Assembly (NCBI RefSeq): GCF_001042675.1
Contig: NZ_AP012333.1
Coordinates: 868,001 to 932,000 of the forward strand
Length of the DNA: 64,000 bases
Direction of reading: 5' to 3'
Origin: Parascardovia denticolens DSM 10105 = JCM 12538
GTDB lineage: Bacteria; Actinomycetota; Actinomycetes; Actinomycetales; Bifidobacteriaceae
Below the pieces are notes generated by a model, which was given only the letters and a program-made list of their open reading frames with translations, searched no databases and was not told the DNA's origin. Each line of letters starts with the position of its first letter. Position 1 is the stretch's first letter. This document shows, piece by piece, positions 18,392 to 28,020 of the stretch. The translations under genes were made by a program, and so were the position numbers.

Positions 18392-19138
18392 ATGGAACGG
18401 CGGAATTGGCAGAACGAGACCGAAGCGGATATGCGGCTGAAGGAGAAGGACCGGGTGAAGGAGCGGGTCTCCTACCCCCAGCCCCAGCCGGCGAGGCGGG
18501 AGGAGGATGAGAGGCAGATGCGGGCCATTCGGCAGGCCATCCGTTCAGACCGGAGAGAACTGGGCCTAGTGGAGAGCGATTGCCGATGGTTCGCCGAACC
18601 CATAGCCCATATGCATGATTTCCTAGAAAGCTCGGTGGAAGAGATCGATCCCCTCACCCTTCGCGATTGCCTGATCCTCATCGTCGCCATCACCGATATC
18701 AGGGCGGTGAGGGACTCCATCATCTGCATGTGCATCAAGTCCTTGGACATCCGGCAGGGACAGGTGATCGCCTGCAAACCGCAGACCAAGGAAAGCACGC
18801 AATTGGTATGCGCCTGCCTCAACCCCGCCTTCAACGACATCCGCGCTCCGCGCAGGACCAAACAGGGCCAGCGTCTCTTCGTCCTCCTGCGCGCTTGGGA
18901 GAATTGCGTGGGAGAGGCCTACCGGGCTCAGCTGAACGCGACTTTGGCCTATATCGCTTGGTGGCTGGGCTATCCCCATCTGAGCGTGTCATACGCCAAG
19001 ATCAGCCTGGGCCTGAATGAGGATTGCGCTTTGGCATCCATCGTCAAACAGGCGGTGGAATGGCAGGCCATGCCGGCATGGTATCGGGAAAGGGAAAGGA
19101 GGCAGCGGGAATCGATCTGCCGGACGTCTTCGGAATAA
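18392..19138 (+). CDS. DUF4192-like hypothetical protein
   Basis: A 248-residue protein resembling actinobacterial DUF4192, which is often near the primary sigma factor gene; function unknown. The N-terminal 60 residues are highly charged. The core contains the hydrophobic LTLRDCLILIVAITDIRAVRDSIICMCIKSLD, and the C-terminal part the alpha-helical repeat ATLAYIAWWLGYPHLSVSYAKISLGLNEDCALASIV, similar to TPR-like ends of DUF4192. ATG 18392 is preferred over 18389 because of spacing to AAGGAG. It precedes rpoD by 81 bp. Family membership is a judgement by eye. Confidence 0.6.
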   Translation: MERRNWQNETEADMRLKEKDRVKERVSYPQPQPARREEDERQMRAIRQAIRSDRRELGLVESDCRWFAEPIAHMHDFLESSVEEIDPLTLRDCLILIVAITDIRAVRDSIICMCIKSLDIRQGQVIACKPQTKESTQLVCACLNPAFNDIRAPRRTKQGQRLFVLLRAWENCVGEAYRAQLNATLAYIAWWLGYPHLSVSYAKISLGLNEDCALASIVKQAVEWQAMPAWYRERERRQRESICRTSSE

Positions 19139-19219
19139 TTGTCCCATGGCTATGGTTCATTACAGATAGTTGCACTTGCCTGAACTATGCCCATTTGGGG
19201 CTCCCACCGAGGAGGAAAC

Positions 19220-21259
19220 GTGGCCACCAAGAAAACCGTCACGACCGATGCGAATCCTACTGTCACTGTATCGGAAATCGATGCGTCTGTAAAGGGTTCC
19301 GAGGTGAAAATTTCCAGGACCAAGACGAAAAAGGCCACGGGGACGAAGAAAGCGACCGCCAGCAAGAAAACCACGGTGAAAAAGCCGAGTTCCAAAGCCG
19401 CCTCGGCCAAAGCCACATCAGCGAAGGCCAAGTCAGACAAGACCGAATCGGGGAAGGTCGAACCTGTAGCCGAAAAAGACGTTGCTTCCACTCAGAAGCC
19501 AGCGAAGGCCAAGAAGTCAGTTGCGTCCGACAAGGCTGAGAAATCAGCTGAATCCAACAAGGGCAAATCTGCGAAGACCGTGAAGTCGGACAAGACTGAG
19601 AAGGCTGAGGATTCCGCGAAGACCGTGAAATCCACCAAGACTTCGGCGACCAAGGCCCCAAAGACGAAGGCGGCTTCGAGATCCTCTTCCACCTCGAAGG
19701 CGAAGAAGGCCAGTTCCACCGAGGCAAAAGAGGCTCAGTCCAAGGCGGCCGAGCCTACAGCAGCCAAGACAGGCAAGTCCCGGAAGACCGACGAGACGGA
19801 AAAAGAGGAGGGGAAGGCTTCCGCCAAGAAAACCACCTCCAAGAAGGCTTCCGCTAAGAAGGTCGCCGCCAAGACCAGCGAAAAAACCGGCAAGAAGTCC
19901 TCCGCGAAGTCCGCCGAAAAGACCGAGGACGAGGACCTGCCGGCCGAGGAAGCCTCGGCTGAGGAGGGCAAAGTCGAGGAAGACAAGGTCGACGAGTCCA
20001 CTTCCGCCTCGGATGAGGATGACCAGTCCTTGAACGATGACGATGACATGGATGGCGATCTGGGGCCAGGCAGCCACGCCGTGAATGCCCTGGACCACAT
20101 CGACGACTCTGTGGAGCTGGACGAGAACGGGGACCCGATCCAAGAGGATGACGAAAACATCGTCACCGACTCGGAGGAAAAGGACCTGGAGGACGAAGGA
20201 GACGAGGAAGAGGAAGCCCCCGTCGAGAAAAAGCCTTTGGAAGAGGGCGCCTTCGTGGTCAGCGAAAAGGACGATGACGACGAGGAGGAAAGCGTCACTC
20301 CGGCTGGCAACCCCAAGCGTCGCATCCTGACGACGGGAGCCACCTCCGACCCGGTCAAGGACTACCTGAAGCAAATCGGCAGGGTCAACCTGCTGAACGC
20401 CCAGCAGGAAGTCGACCTGTCCGAACGCATCGAAGCCGGTTTGTACGCCCAGCATCTCCTGGACACCACCCCGGCCGACCAAATGACTTTCCAGCGCAAA
20501 CGCGAACTCAAGTGGGCGGCGAACGATGGGCGCAAGGCCAAAGACCACCTGCTGGAAGCCAACCTGCGTCTGGTCGTCTCCCTGGCCAAGCGTTACACCG
20601 GCCGTGGCATGCTCTTCCTCGACCTGATCCAGGAGGGGAACCTTGGTTTGATCCGCGCCGTGGAAAAGTTCGACTGGAAGAAAGGCTTCAAGTTCTCCAC
20701 CTACGCCACCTGGTGGATCCGTCAGGCCATCACGCGCGCCATGGCCGATCAAGCCCGGACCATCCGCGTGCCCGTCCACATGGTGGAAGTCATCAACAAG
20801 CTTTCCCGGGTCCAGCGGCAGATGCTGCAGGATCTGGGTCGCGAACCTACGCCCGATGAACTGGCCCGCGAGCTGGACATGCCGGTGGAAAAGGTCCAGG
20901 AAGTGCAGAAGTATGGCCGCGAGCCCATCTCCCTGCACACGCCTTTGGGTGAAGACGGCGACTCGGAATTCGGCGACCTGATCGAGGACACCGACGCCAT
21001 CGCCCCGTCCGAAGCGGTCGCCTTCTCCCTCCTTCAGGAACAGTTCAAGCAAGTCCTGGAGACCCTCAGCCCTCGGGAGGCCGGAGTCATCAAAATGCGT
21101 TACGGTCTGGAAGACGGTCAGCCCAAGACTTTGGATGACATCGGGCATGTCTATGGCGTGACCCGCGAGCGCATCCGGCAGATCGAGTCCAAGACCATGT
21201 CCAAGCTCCGTCATCCTTCCCGGTCTCAGACCCTGCAGGACTTCCTCGACCAGGAGTGA
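19220..21259 (+). CDS. rpoD: RNA polymerase primary sigma factor (SigA/RpoD)
   Basis: Housekeeping sigma-70 factor. GTG 19220 follows GAGGAGG. Residues 1 to about 240 are a low-complexity Lys/Ala/Ser/Thr extension (repeated [19 protein letters not shown] motifs), followed by an acidic stretch to about 370. The conserved part starts at [29 protein letters not shown] (region 1.2). Region 2 contains [19 protein letters not shown] and [13 protein letters not shown]; region 3 [16 protein letters not shown]; region 4 ends with the helix-turn-helix [20 protein letters not shown]. The histone-like N-terminal extension resembles HrdB/SigA of other actinobacteria but is long. 679 residues. Confidence 0.97.
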   Translation: MATKKTVTTDANPTVTVSEIDASVKGSEVKISRTKTKKATGTKKATASKKTTVKKPSSKAASAKATSAKAKSDKTESGKVEPVAEKDVASTQKPAKAKKSVASDKAEKSAESNKGKSAKTVKSDKTEKAEDSAKTVKSTKTSATKAPKTKAASRSSSTSKAKKASSTEAKEAQSKAAEPTAAKTGKSRKTDETEKEEGKASAKKTTSKKASAKKVAAKTSEKTGKKSSAKSAEKTEDEDLPAEEASAEEGKVEEDKVDESTSASDEDDQSLNDDDDMDGDLGPGSHAVNALDHIDDSVELDENGDPIQEDDENIVTDSEEKDLEDEGDEEEEAPVEKKPLEEGAFVVSEKDDDDEEESVTPAGNPKRRILTTGATSDPVKDYLKQIGRVNLLNAQQEVDLSERIEAGLYAQHLLDTTPADQMTFQRKRELKWAANDGRKAKDHLLEANLRLVVSLAKRYTGRGMLFLDLIQEGNLGLIRAVEKFDWKKGFKFSTYATWWIRQAITRAMADQARTIRVPVHMVEVINKLSRVQRQMLQDLGREPTPDELARELDMPVEKVQEVQKYGREPISLHTPLGEDGDSEFGDLIEDTDAIAPSEAVAFSLLQEQFKQVLETLSPREAGVIKMRYGLEDGQPKTLDDIGHVYGVTRERIRQIESKTMSKLRHPSRSQTLQDFLDQE

Positions 21260-21279
21260 CGGGGGAAAGGCTTGGTCGG

Positions 21280-21396
21280 AACAGGATTTTCCGGTTTTCC
21301 CGGGCTTCCCGGAGATCCAGGACTTTCAGGATATCGGGGATATCCAAAGCATTCAGGACGTCCGGGACGTTCAAGACATCAGGGCAATCGAGGTTA
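21280..21396. repeat. Degenerate 9-nt tandem repeat array, about 13 units
   Basis: Between rpoD and parE the sequence runs in 9-base units of the type TYCRGGAxx, e.g. TTCCGGTTT, TCCCGGGCT, TCCCGGAGA, TCCAGGACT, TTCAGGATA, TCGGGGATA, TCCAAAGCA, TTCAGGACG, TCCGGGACG, TTCAAGACA. The array nearly fills the 148-bp spacer and ends 11 bp before the parE start codon. No gene is in it; a function is not known. Confidence 0.75.
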
Positions 21397-21407
21397 AAAG
21401 CGCATCC

Positions 21408-23771
21408 ATGGCAACGAAGAAAAAGAACAAAACCGAGTCCCAGGCCGCCGCTGGCGGCGATTACAACGCCGCCAGCCTGTCCGTTTTGGAAGGACTGGAC
21501 GCCGTCCGCAAAAGGCCCGGTATGTACATCGGGACCACCGACAGCCAGGGGCTGATGCATTGCCTTTGGGAAATCATCGACAACTCGGTGGACGAAGCCC
21601 TGGCTGGCGCTTGCAATCACATCATCGTCACCCTGCATAAGGACGGGTCCATTTCCGTGGCCGACAACGGTCGCGGGATTCCGGTGGATGTGGAGCCTAA
21701 GACGGGCTTGTCCGGAGTGGAAGTGGTGCTGACCAAGCTTCATGCCGGCGGAAAATTCGGCAACTCCGCCTATAACGCCGTCGGCGGCCTGCACGGGGTC
21801 GGCTCTTCCGTGGTCAACGCCTTGAGCTCCCGTCTGGGCGTGGAGGTGGACCGGGACGGAAAGACCTACCGGATGGAGTTCCACCAGGGTCATCCTGGGA
21901 CTTATGATGATCCCGACCCGCAGAATCCTTCCCCCGAGTCGCCTTTCACCCGCACGCGGAAGAACAAGCCGACCGAACTGCGCATGGTGGGCAAGTATTC
22001 CGGCAAAAAGACCGGTACCCGCATCCGTTATTGGGCGGATCCCGAGATTTTCAACAGCACGGCCGTCTTCAACTATGAACAGCTGATCGACCGGGTCCGC
22101 CAGACCTCCTTCCTAGTCCCCGGCTTGCGTATCGAAGTGATCGACGAGAAGGTGGATGACAACACTTACAGCGCATCGGTGGATTCCCAGGCCGAGCGTG
22201 AATTCGAGGCCACTGGCGCCCAGGAAATCGTCGATACGGAAGTGACGGATACGGACGCTGATACTGAGATCTCCGAAAAAACCGGAGGCATTGATGATTT
22301 CGACGGCTCCGACGGCTCCAACGACGATGATCTGGCTATGTCCGCCCTCGCCTCCCACTCCCAGAGGCTGGAGAAGCATCGCCATCCCCGTGTGCAGGAA
22401 TTCTTCCATCAAGGGGGAGTGGTCGACTTCGTCGATTTCCTCTCCAGCGGGGAGCCCGTCAGCGATATCTGGCACATCGAAGGGGACAGCACCTATCAGG
22501 AGGAGACCCAGCAGGTCGATTCCAACGGGGACTTGCACGCCACCATGGTCCAAAGGGATTGTCATGTGGACATCGCCTTGCGGTGGATCAACGATTATGA
22601 GACCGTCTTGCGCTCCTTCGTCAACGTGGTCGAAACGCCCGGGGGCGGCATGCATGTGGACGGCTTCCTCAACTCCATAACCAAGAACATCCGCAAAACC
22701 GTGGAGGCCAACGCCCGCAAGCTCAAAGTGAACTTGAAAGACCCCCACATGAAGATCGAACGGGACGACGTCCTGGCCGGAATCGTAGCCGTGGTCACCG
22801 TGCGCATAGCCGAACCCCAGTTCCAAGGGCAGACCAAGGACGTGTTGGGAACCGCCCAAGTCAAGCCCATCGTCACCCGCATCTGCGACAAACAATTCGG
22901 CGAAATGATCACCGGGTCCAAGCGGGGGTTCAAAGAGCAGTCCGGCCGGGTCTTGGAGAAGATCGCCGGCGAGATGCATGCCCGCGTGCAGGCCAGGAAA
23001 ACCAAAGAAGTCACCCGGCGCAAGAACGCCTTGGAGTCCGCCTCCATGCCCGCCAAACTGTCCGACTGCCAGCCTGGCAACGACGACATAGCCGAGCTTT
23101 TCATCGTCGAGGGCGACTCCGCTTTGGGAACGGCCAAGGCGGCCCGCAACTCCATGTTCCAGGCCCTCCTACCCATCCGAGGCAAGATCCTCAACGTGCA
23201 GAAGGCCTCCGTCGCCCAGATCCTGGCCAATAAGGAATGCTCCGCTATCATCCAGGTGGTGGGGGCGGGCTCCGGGGCCACTTTCGACCTGGGCCAGGCC
23301 CGCTACGACAAGATCATCATGATGACCGATGCCGACGTGGATGGGGCCCATATCCGCACTCTTCTGCTGACCCTTTTCTACCGCTATATGCGGCCCTTGG
23401 TCGAGGCCGGGCACGTCTACGCGGCCGTCCCCCCTCTGCACCGGATCGCCTTGGCCGGCAAGCATAAGGGCGAATTCGTCTACACTTATTCCGAGGAGGA
23501 GCTCAGCTCCCGTCTGACGCAGCTGGAGAAGCAGGGGATCGATTACAACGAGGACATCCAGCGGTACAAGGGCTTGGGCGAGATGGACGCCGACCAGCTG
23601 GCCGACACCACCATGGATCCACGGACCCGGCTTTTGAGGCGGATTCGTCTGGATGACGCCCGTCATGCATCGGAAATTTTCGAGCTGCTGATGGGGGATG
23701 AGGTCCCGCCTCGTCGCCAGTTCATCGTGGACAATGCCGACGACTTCGACCGTTCGGCCATCGATGCCTAG
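21408..23771 (+). CDS. parE: DNA topoisomerase IV subunit B
   Basis: ATPase and TOPRIM subunit of the type IIA topoisomerase that decatenates daughter chromosomes. The GHKL ATPase has NSVDEALAGAC (catalytic Glu), DNGRGIPVD and GGLHGVGSSVVNAL. The TOPRIM part is FIVEGDSALGTAKAARN, LLPIRGKILNV and DADVDGAHI. The EGDSALGTAKAARN variant and the partner downstream support ParE rather than GyrB. Between transducer-domain blocks (about residues 260-370) there is a long acidic, Asp/Thr-rich insertion absent from E. coli ParE. ATG 21408 has only a weak ribosome binding site. 787 residues. Converges on parC. Confidence 0.92.
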   Translation: MATKKKNKTESQAAAGGDYNAASLSVLEGLDAVRKRPGMYIGTTDSQGLMHCLWEIIDNSVDEALAGACNHIIVTLHKDGSISVADNGRGIPVDVEPKTGLSGVEVVLTKLHAGGKFGNSAYNAVGGLHGVGSSVVNALSSRLGVEVDRDGKTYRMEFHQGHPGTYDDPDPQNPSPESPFTRTRKNKPTELRMVGKYSGKKTGTRIRYWADPEIFNSTAVFNYEQLIDRVRQTSFLVPGLRIEVIDEKVDDNTYSASVDSQAEREFEATGAQEIVDTEVTDTDADTEISEKTGGIDDFDGSDGSNDDDLAMSALASHSQRLEKHRHPRVQEFFHQGGVVDFVDFLSSGEPVSDIWHIEGDSTYQEETQQVDSNGDLHATMVQRDCHVDIALRWINDYETVLRSFVNVVETPGGGMHVDGFLNSITKNIRKTVEANARKLKVNLKDPHMKIERDDVLAGIVAVVTVRIAEPQFQGQTKDVLGTAQVKPIVTRICDKQFGEMITGSKRGFKEQSGRVLEKIAGEMHARVQARKTKEVTRRKNALESASMPAKLSDCQPGNDDIAELFIVEGDSALGTAKAARNSMFQALLPIRGKILNVQKASVAQILANKECSAIIQVVGAGSGATFDLGQARYDKIIMMTDADVDGAHIRTLLLTLFYRYMRPLVEAGHVYAAVPPLHRIALAGKHKGEFVYTYSEEELSSRLTQLEKQGIDYNEDIQRYKGLGEMDADQLADTTMDPRTRLLRRIRLDDARHASEIFELLMGDEVPPRRQFIVDNADDFDRSAIDA

Positions 23772-23920
23772 CCTGGGCAAGTGGGAGCGGCTCCAGAGGC
23801 TGGAGTGGCTCCAGGGTCTCAGGAGAGACAGTGGCTCAGAAAAGACAGGGACTTAGATTCTCGATAAAGGCTACGAGAAACCAAGGCAGGTAGACAGGCA
23901 GATTGACTAAGACCGGTAAT

Positions 23921-26641
23921 CTAAGACAGGTAGGCGATAGGGGCTGTCAGGTCGGTCCCTGATCCGTCCCGTTTTCCGCTGATATCCGGCAGGGCTACGG
24001 GGTGGCCGCTTTCGCTGGAGGCGAGGACCGGGTAAGGGCCGACGAAGGCTGCCAGCAGGCTGTTCTGCCCCTTCAGGAAACGTTGGGAACGGACGCCGCC
24101 GGTGTTGCGGCCTTTGGTGGGGTAAAGCTCCAAGGGGGTGACCTTGGCTGACCCGTTGTCGGTCCCGGTCAGTGCTTCCGCATCCCCGGCCACAGTCACG
24201 ACCACGGCCCCCGAGGCGGCCTGATCTCCTTCTTCCTGAGCGGGAACCCAGGCGAGTTGACCTGCAGGCACCACGGCGAAGGCGAGCACCCGGCTGCCAT
24301 CGGCCAGTTTGATGCCGCCCATGCCCCCGGCGTTTCGTCCTTGCGGACGCACGTTGTCGGCCGTGTAAGTCAAAAGACTGGAATCGCTGGAGATGAAGAC
24401 CAGACGGTCTGCGTCGGTTGCCGGAGCGGCGAAGACAAGGGAATCATCGTCTTTGAGGTCGATGATGGACCAGGAATCCATGGTGGTGGGGGAGTCCATG
24501 TTCCAGCGTTTGACGATTCCCCGGGCGGTGCCGATGGCCAAAGGAGCGGGGCCGTCCTGTCCGCCCGCGGCTTTCTCTTTGCTTTCGTCCTTGTCTTTGT
24601 CCTCGCTCTCGCCCTCGTGTTCCTTGGACCCGGCCAGGGGAATCACCGTGATGGCCTTTTCTCCTGCAACCGCTTCCGTGCTTTCGGTGTGGGTCAGCAA
24701 ATCGTCGACCCTGACTCCTCCTTGGGCGGACAGGCTCAACTTATCCGGATCCAGATGGAGGAGAGGCAGGTCGGCCGTATGGGCCAGGACCAGACGGCCG
24801 GCCGAGGTGACGATGCCATAGGAGGCCAAGGTCGACGAAGGGATGACCGTCCGAATCTGATCATGGGGCTGGCGGACGGCGTCAAGCGGCCTGCTTCGCC
24901 ACAGATCCAGGGCCGTGGCCGAAGCGCGGCCGATGAGGCGGTCGGCGCTCAAAATTATGGCGCAAGGCTTATCCTCCAGCTTGAGGCCTTCGGATCCGGC
25001 CGAGGCGGGGATAGGGGCGGACGCCGCCAAAGAAGCGGTGGCCAGGGCGGAACTGAGGGCTTCCCCCTGCTTGATGCTGGCGTCGACCTCCTGCCCTAGC
25101 TCGGCTGCGGGGACAGGGGAGTAAGCCCCCTCTTCATCCACATCCAGCAGGACCGTCCGGCGGGGAGTCCCGTAATCGCGCACGACATGGTCCATGGATT
25201 CGATGACGACCGCGTCCCGGCGTTGGTCGGAGGCGAGGATTTCGTCAAGCTCGGCGATGGCCCTTTGCAGGTCATCCCGTTCGGATTCCAGCTCGATCCG
25301 GCTCATCTTGGTCAGCCGGCGCAGGCGCAAATCAAGTATGTACTGGGCCTGGATCTCGTCCAAGTCGAAAACGGCCATCAACCGGGTCTTGGCCGAGTCC
25401 GCGTTGTCGGAAGAGCGGATGACCTCGATCACTTCATCGATGTCGATCAAGGCCAACAGAAGGCCATCCACCAGGTGGAGGCGCTCTTCGGCCTTGCGTT
25501 TGCGGTACTGGCTGCGTCGGGTGATGACTTCGCGCCGGTGCTGGATCCACACGTCCAACAGCTCTTTCAGACCCATGGTATGGGGACGGCCGCCCACCAG
25601 GGCCACGTTGTTGATGGTGAAGGAATCCTCCAAAGGCGTATATTTGAAAAGCTGCCCCAAAACGGCGTGCGGGTCGAATCCGGTCTTGATCTCGATGACC
25701 AGACGGGTCCCGTTATGACGGTCGGTCAGGTCGATCGCCCCGGAGATGCCGTCCAGCTTCTTGTTCTTGACCCCGTCGGAGATGCGTTCCAGCACCTTCT
25801 CCGGGCCGACCATGAAAGGAAGTTCGGTGACCACGATGGCCTTCTTGCGGGCGGTCACGTTTTCAATGTGAGTGGTCGCCCGGGTGCTGAAAGATCCGCG
25901 CCCACTCTCATAAGCCTCTTTGATCCCCTCCCGACCCATGATGATGCCTCCGCCGGGCAGGTCGGGGCCGGGGATGTAATGCATGAGGTCGTCGGTCGTG
26001 GCGTCGGGGTGGGCCATCAGGTATTTGGCCCCGGCGACCACTTCGGCCAGGTTGTGGGTGATCATGTTGGTGGCCATGCCGACGGCGATGCCGGAGGCCC
26101 CGTTGACCAGCAGGTTGGGGATGGCCGAAGGCAGGACGGTGGGCTCCTGCAGCTTGTTGTCATAGTTGGGGGCGAAATCCACGGTCTCTTCGTTGATGGA
26201 CTCGTTCATGCCCAAGGCGGCCGGGGCTAGGCGGGCTTCGGTGTATCGGGAGGCGGCGGGGCCGTCGTCCAAGGAACCGAAGTTCCCATGGCCGTCGACC
26301 AAAGGCAGGCGCATGGCGAAATCCTGGGCCAGGCGGACCATGGCCTCATAAATGGCGGAATCCCCGTGTGGATGCAGTTTACCCATCACTTCGCCGACCA
26401 CGCGGGCGGACTTCATGTAAGGCTTGTCCGGGGTCAGGTTCATCTGTCCCATCTGATAGATGATGCGGCGCTGGACGGGCTTGAGCCCATCGCGGGCGTC
26501 CGGCAGGGCCCTGGCGTAAATGACCGAATAGGCGTAAGCCAAGAAGGAGGTGCTCATTTCCTCGCCCAAGGGTGTGTCCACGATCTTCTGCTTGACGGTG
26601 CGGGGATCGTAGCTGGCTGCATGGGTCTGGCGTTTTGGCAT
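23921..26641 (-). CDS. parC: DNA topoisomerase IV subunit A
   Basis: Breakage-reunion subunit that cuts DNA through a catalytic Tyr, here in the segment [10 protein letters not shown]. The quinolone-resistance region [17 protein letters not shown] is intact with Asp and Ser/Ala-type positions readable ([10 protein letters not shown]). The C-terminal half is a beta-pinwheel with repeats such as [12 protein letters not shown] and [12 protein letters not shown]; no GyrA box (QRRGGKG) is seen, which favours ParC over GyrA. ATG 26641 follows AAAGGAG. 906 residues, with an Ala/Ser/Glu-rich insertion ([24 protein letters not shown]) within the C-terminal domain. Faces parE; the 149-bp spacer holds CAGG-rich degenerate repeats. 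Confidence 0.93.
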   Translation of the reverse strand: MPKRQTHAASYDPRTVKQKIVDTPLGEEMSTSFLAYAYSVIYARALPDARDGLKPVQRRIIYQMGQMNLTPDKPYMKSARVVGEVMGKLHPHGDSAIYEAMVRLAQDFAMRLPLVDGHGNFGSLDDGPAASRYTEARLAPAALGMNESINEETVDFAPNYDNKLQEPTVLPSAIPNLLVNGASGIAVGMATNMITHNLAEVVAGAKYLMAHPDATTDDLMHYIPGPDLPGGGIIMGREGIKEAYESGRGSFSTRATTHIENVTARKKAIVVTELPFMVGPEKVLERISDGVKNKKLDGISGAIDLTDRHNGTRLVIEIKTGFDPHAVLGQLFKYTPLEDSFTINNVALVGGRPHTMGLKELLDVWIQHRREVITRRSQYRKRKAEERLHLVDGLLLALIDIDEVIEVIRSSDNADSAKTRLMAVFDLDEIQAQYILDLRLRRLTKMSRIELESERDDLQRAIAELDEILASDQRRDAVVIESMDHVVRDYGTPRRTVLLDVDEEGAYSPVPAAELGQEVDASIKQGEALSSALATASLAASAPIPASAGSEGLKLEDKPCAIILSADRLIGRASATALDLWRSRPLDAVRQPHDQIRTVIPSSTLASYGIVTSAGRLVLAHTADLPLLHLDPDKLSLSAQGGVRVDDLLTHTESTEAVAGEKAITVIPLAGSKEHEGESEDKDKDESKEKAAGGQDGPAPLAIGTARGIVKRWNMDSPTTMDSWSIIDLKDDDSLVFAAPATDADRLVFISSDSSLLTYTADNVRPQGRNAGGMGGIKLADGSRVLAFAVVPAGQLAWVPAQEEGDQAASGAVVVTVAGDAEALTGTDNGSAKVTPLELYPTKGRNTGGVRSQRFLKGQNSLLAAFVGPYPVLASSESGHPVALPDISGKRDGSGTDLTAPIAYLS

Positions 26642-26751
26642 GGGGCTGTCTCCTTTGATGACTTACCTATTATCCACAATCCTGCCGAAAAGACGGCGAA
26701 AACGGCAGAAGACGGTGAAAGACGGTAGCGATGTTTGGATAAGATGAAGGC

Positions 26752-27924
26752 ATGCCTTATGACCAAGCCCGACATTTATCCGCCATTCTTCCCGCCTGCG
26801 CCAGCGCTTTGGGGTACGATCTGCCGACCCCGGTGCACCCCCTCCCTCGGGCGGACCAGGAGGCTTTGGGGATTCCGGACGCCCGGTCCATCCTCGTGGT
26901 CCTCGTCGACGGCTTGGGTTTCCACAACTTGGATGAGCGCAAAGGGCACGCCCCTTTCCTGAGGTCTTTGCTCAAGCAGAAGGTCAATTCCCGGCCAATC
27001 AGCACCTGTCTGCCATCCACGACCCCGGTGGCCATGGCCGCTTTCGGCACAGGGACCGCCCCGGGCCTGACCTGTATGACCGCCTACAAACAGCTGAACG
27101 CCGAAGTAGATCTCGTCTGCCAGCTCATCCAGTTCATCAACACCCCCCAGCCGGAAGACCTCCAGCGGATTCCGACGATTTTCGAGCGGCTGGTCTCCGC
27201 AGGAGTCAGGGTCTCGGCCCCAGGAATGGCGAAATTCCAGGGGTCTGGCTTGACAAGGGCGGCTTTGCGCGGGCCGGACTACATCGTCGGCCGTACCATG
27301 GCGGACCGGGTCAAGGCCGCCATCCTCTGCTCCAGGCAGCCGGGGCTGACTTATTTCTATATTCCTGACGTCGACAAGGCCGGTCATGAATACGGGGTCG
27401 ACAGTGATCAGTGGGTCGCCGCCTTGGAAAAGACGGACAAGGCCCTCTCCCTCATCAGGCAGAATCTCCCGGCTGGGACGGTCATGGTGGTGACGGCCGA
27501 CCACGGCATGATCAATTCCGACCCCCATTCCCGGATTGACATCGCCCAGGAACCGGTCTTGCGCAAGGGGATTCGTCTGGTCGCCGGAGAGCCCCGCAAC
27601 CGGATGCTCTACGTCTATGGCGAGACCCGGCAGGAGAAGGATGCGCAGGCCGAGGAGGTGGCCGCCCGCTATCGGGCTTTCCTCGGGAATCTGGTCCAGG
27701 TCTTCCTGAAAGAGGAGGCCATAGGCAGAGGTTTTTACGGCCCGCCGGATCTGGTGACGGACCGCGCCCGTGAAATCCTGGGTGATGTGATTGTTCTGGC
27801 CCAGGGGTCGACGACCCTCGTCGACACCCGTTACGAAACGGACCAGGCGACCAGGCTTCCTTCCGTGCACGGCTCCAACAGTCAGAGGGAGGAGGGAATC
27901 CCCTTCCTCTTGGAGAGGATTTAG
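26752..27924 (+). CDS. Alkaline phosphatase superfamily / nucleotide pyrophosphatase-phosphodiesterase
   Basis: 390-residue member of the type I phosphodiesterase/nucleotide pyrophosphatase family; substrate unknown. Metal-binding and catalytic blocks: LVVLVDGLGFHNLDE (first Asp), STTPVAMAAFGTGTAPG (nucleophile Thr/Ser), YFYIPDVDKAGHEYG (Asp and His) and TADHGMI (Asp-His). There is no signal peptide, so it may act in the cytosol. ATG 26752 follows GATGAAGG. It converges on sepH. In actinobacteria such a gene is commonly found next to sepH and dut, so this appears to be conserved order. Confidence 0.88.
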   Translation: MPYDQARHLSAILPACASALGYDLPTPVHPLPRADQEALGIPDARSILVVLVDGLGFHNLDERKGHAPFLRSLLKQKVNSRPISTCLPSTTPVAMAAFGTGTAPGLTCMTAYKQLNAEVDLVCQLIQFINTPQPEDLQRIPTIFERLVSAGVRVSAPGMAKFQGSGLTRAALRGPDYIVGRTMADRVKAAILCSRQPGLTYFYIPDVDKAGHEYGVDSDQWVAALEKTDKALSLIRQNLPAGTVMVVTADHGMINSDPHSRIDIAQEPVLRKGIRLVAGEPRNRMLYVYGETRQEKDAQAEEVAARYRAFLGNLVQVFLKEEAIGRGFYGPPDLVTDRAREILGDVIVLAQGSTTLVDTRYETDQATRLPSVHGSNSQREEGIPFLLERI

Positions 27925-28020
27925 GGCGTGGCCCCTCCGGTTGAGTCCGATGGCCCCGATTCTCCGGAATCGCTCATATTCAGTGAGCTGGCTTGAATCG
28001 GCCGCAGGGGGATACGGGAA

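Noticed and set aside
26669-26677. TTATCCACA upstream of parC as replication origin element
   Set aside because: A single DnaA-box match without clustering or an AT-rich unwinding region; isolated boxes occur by chance.
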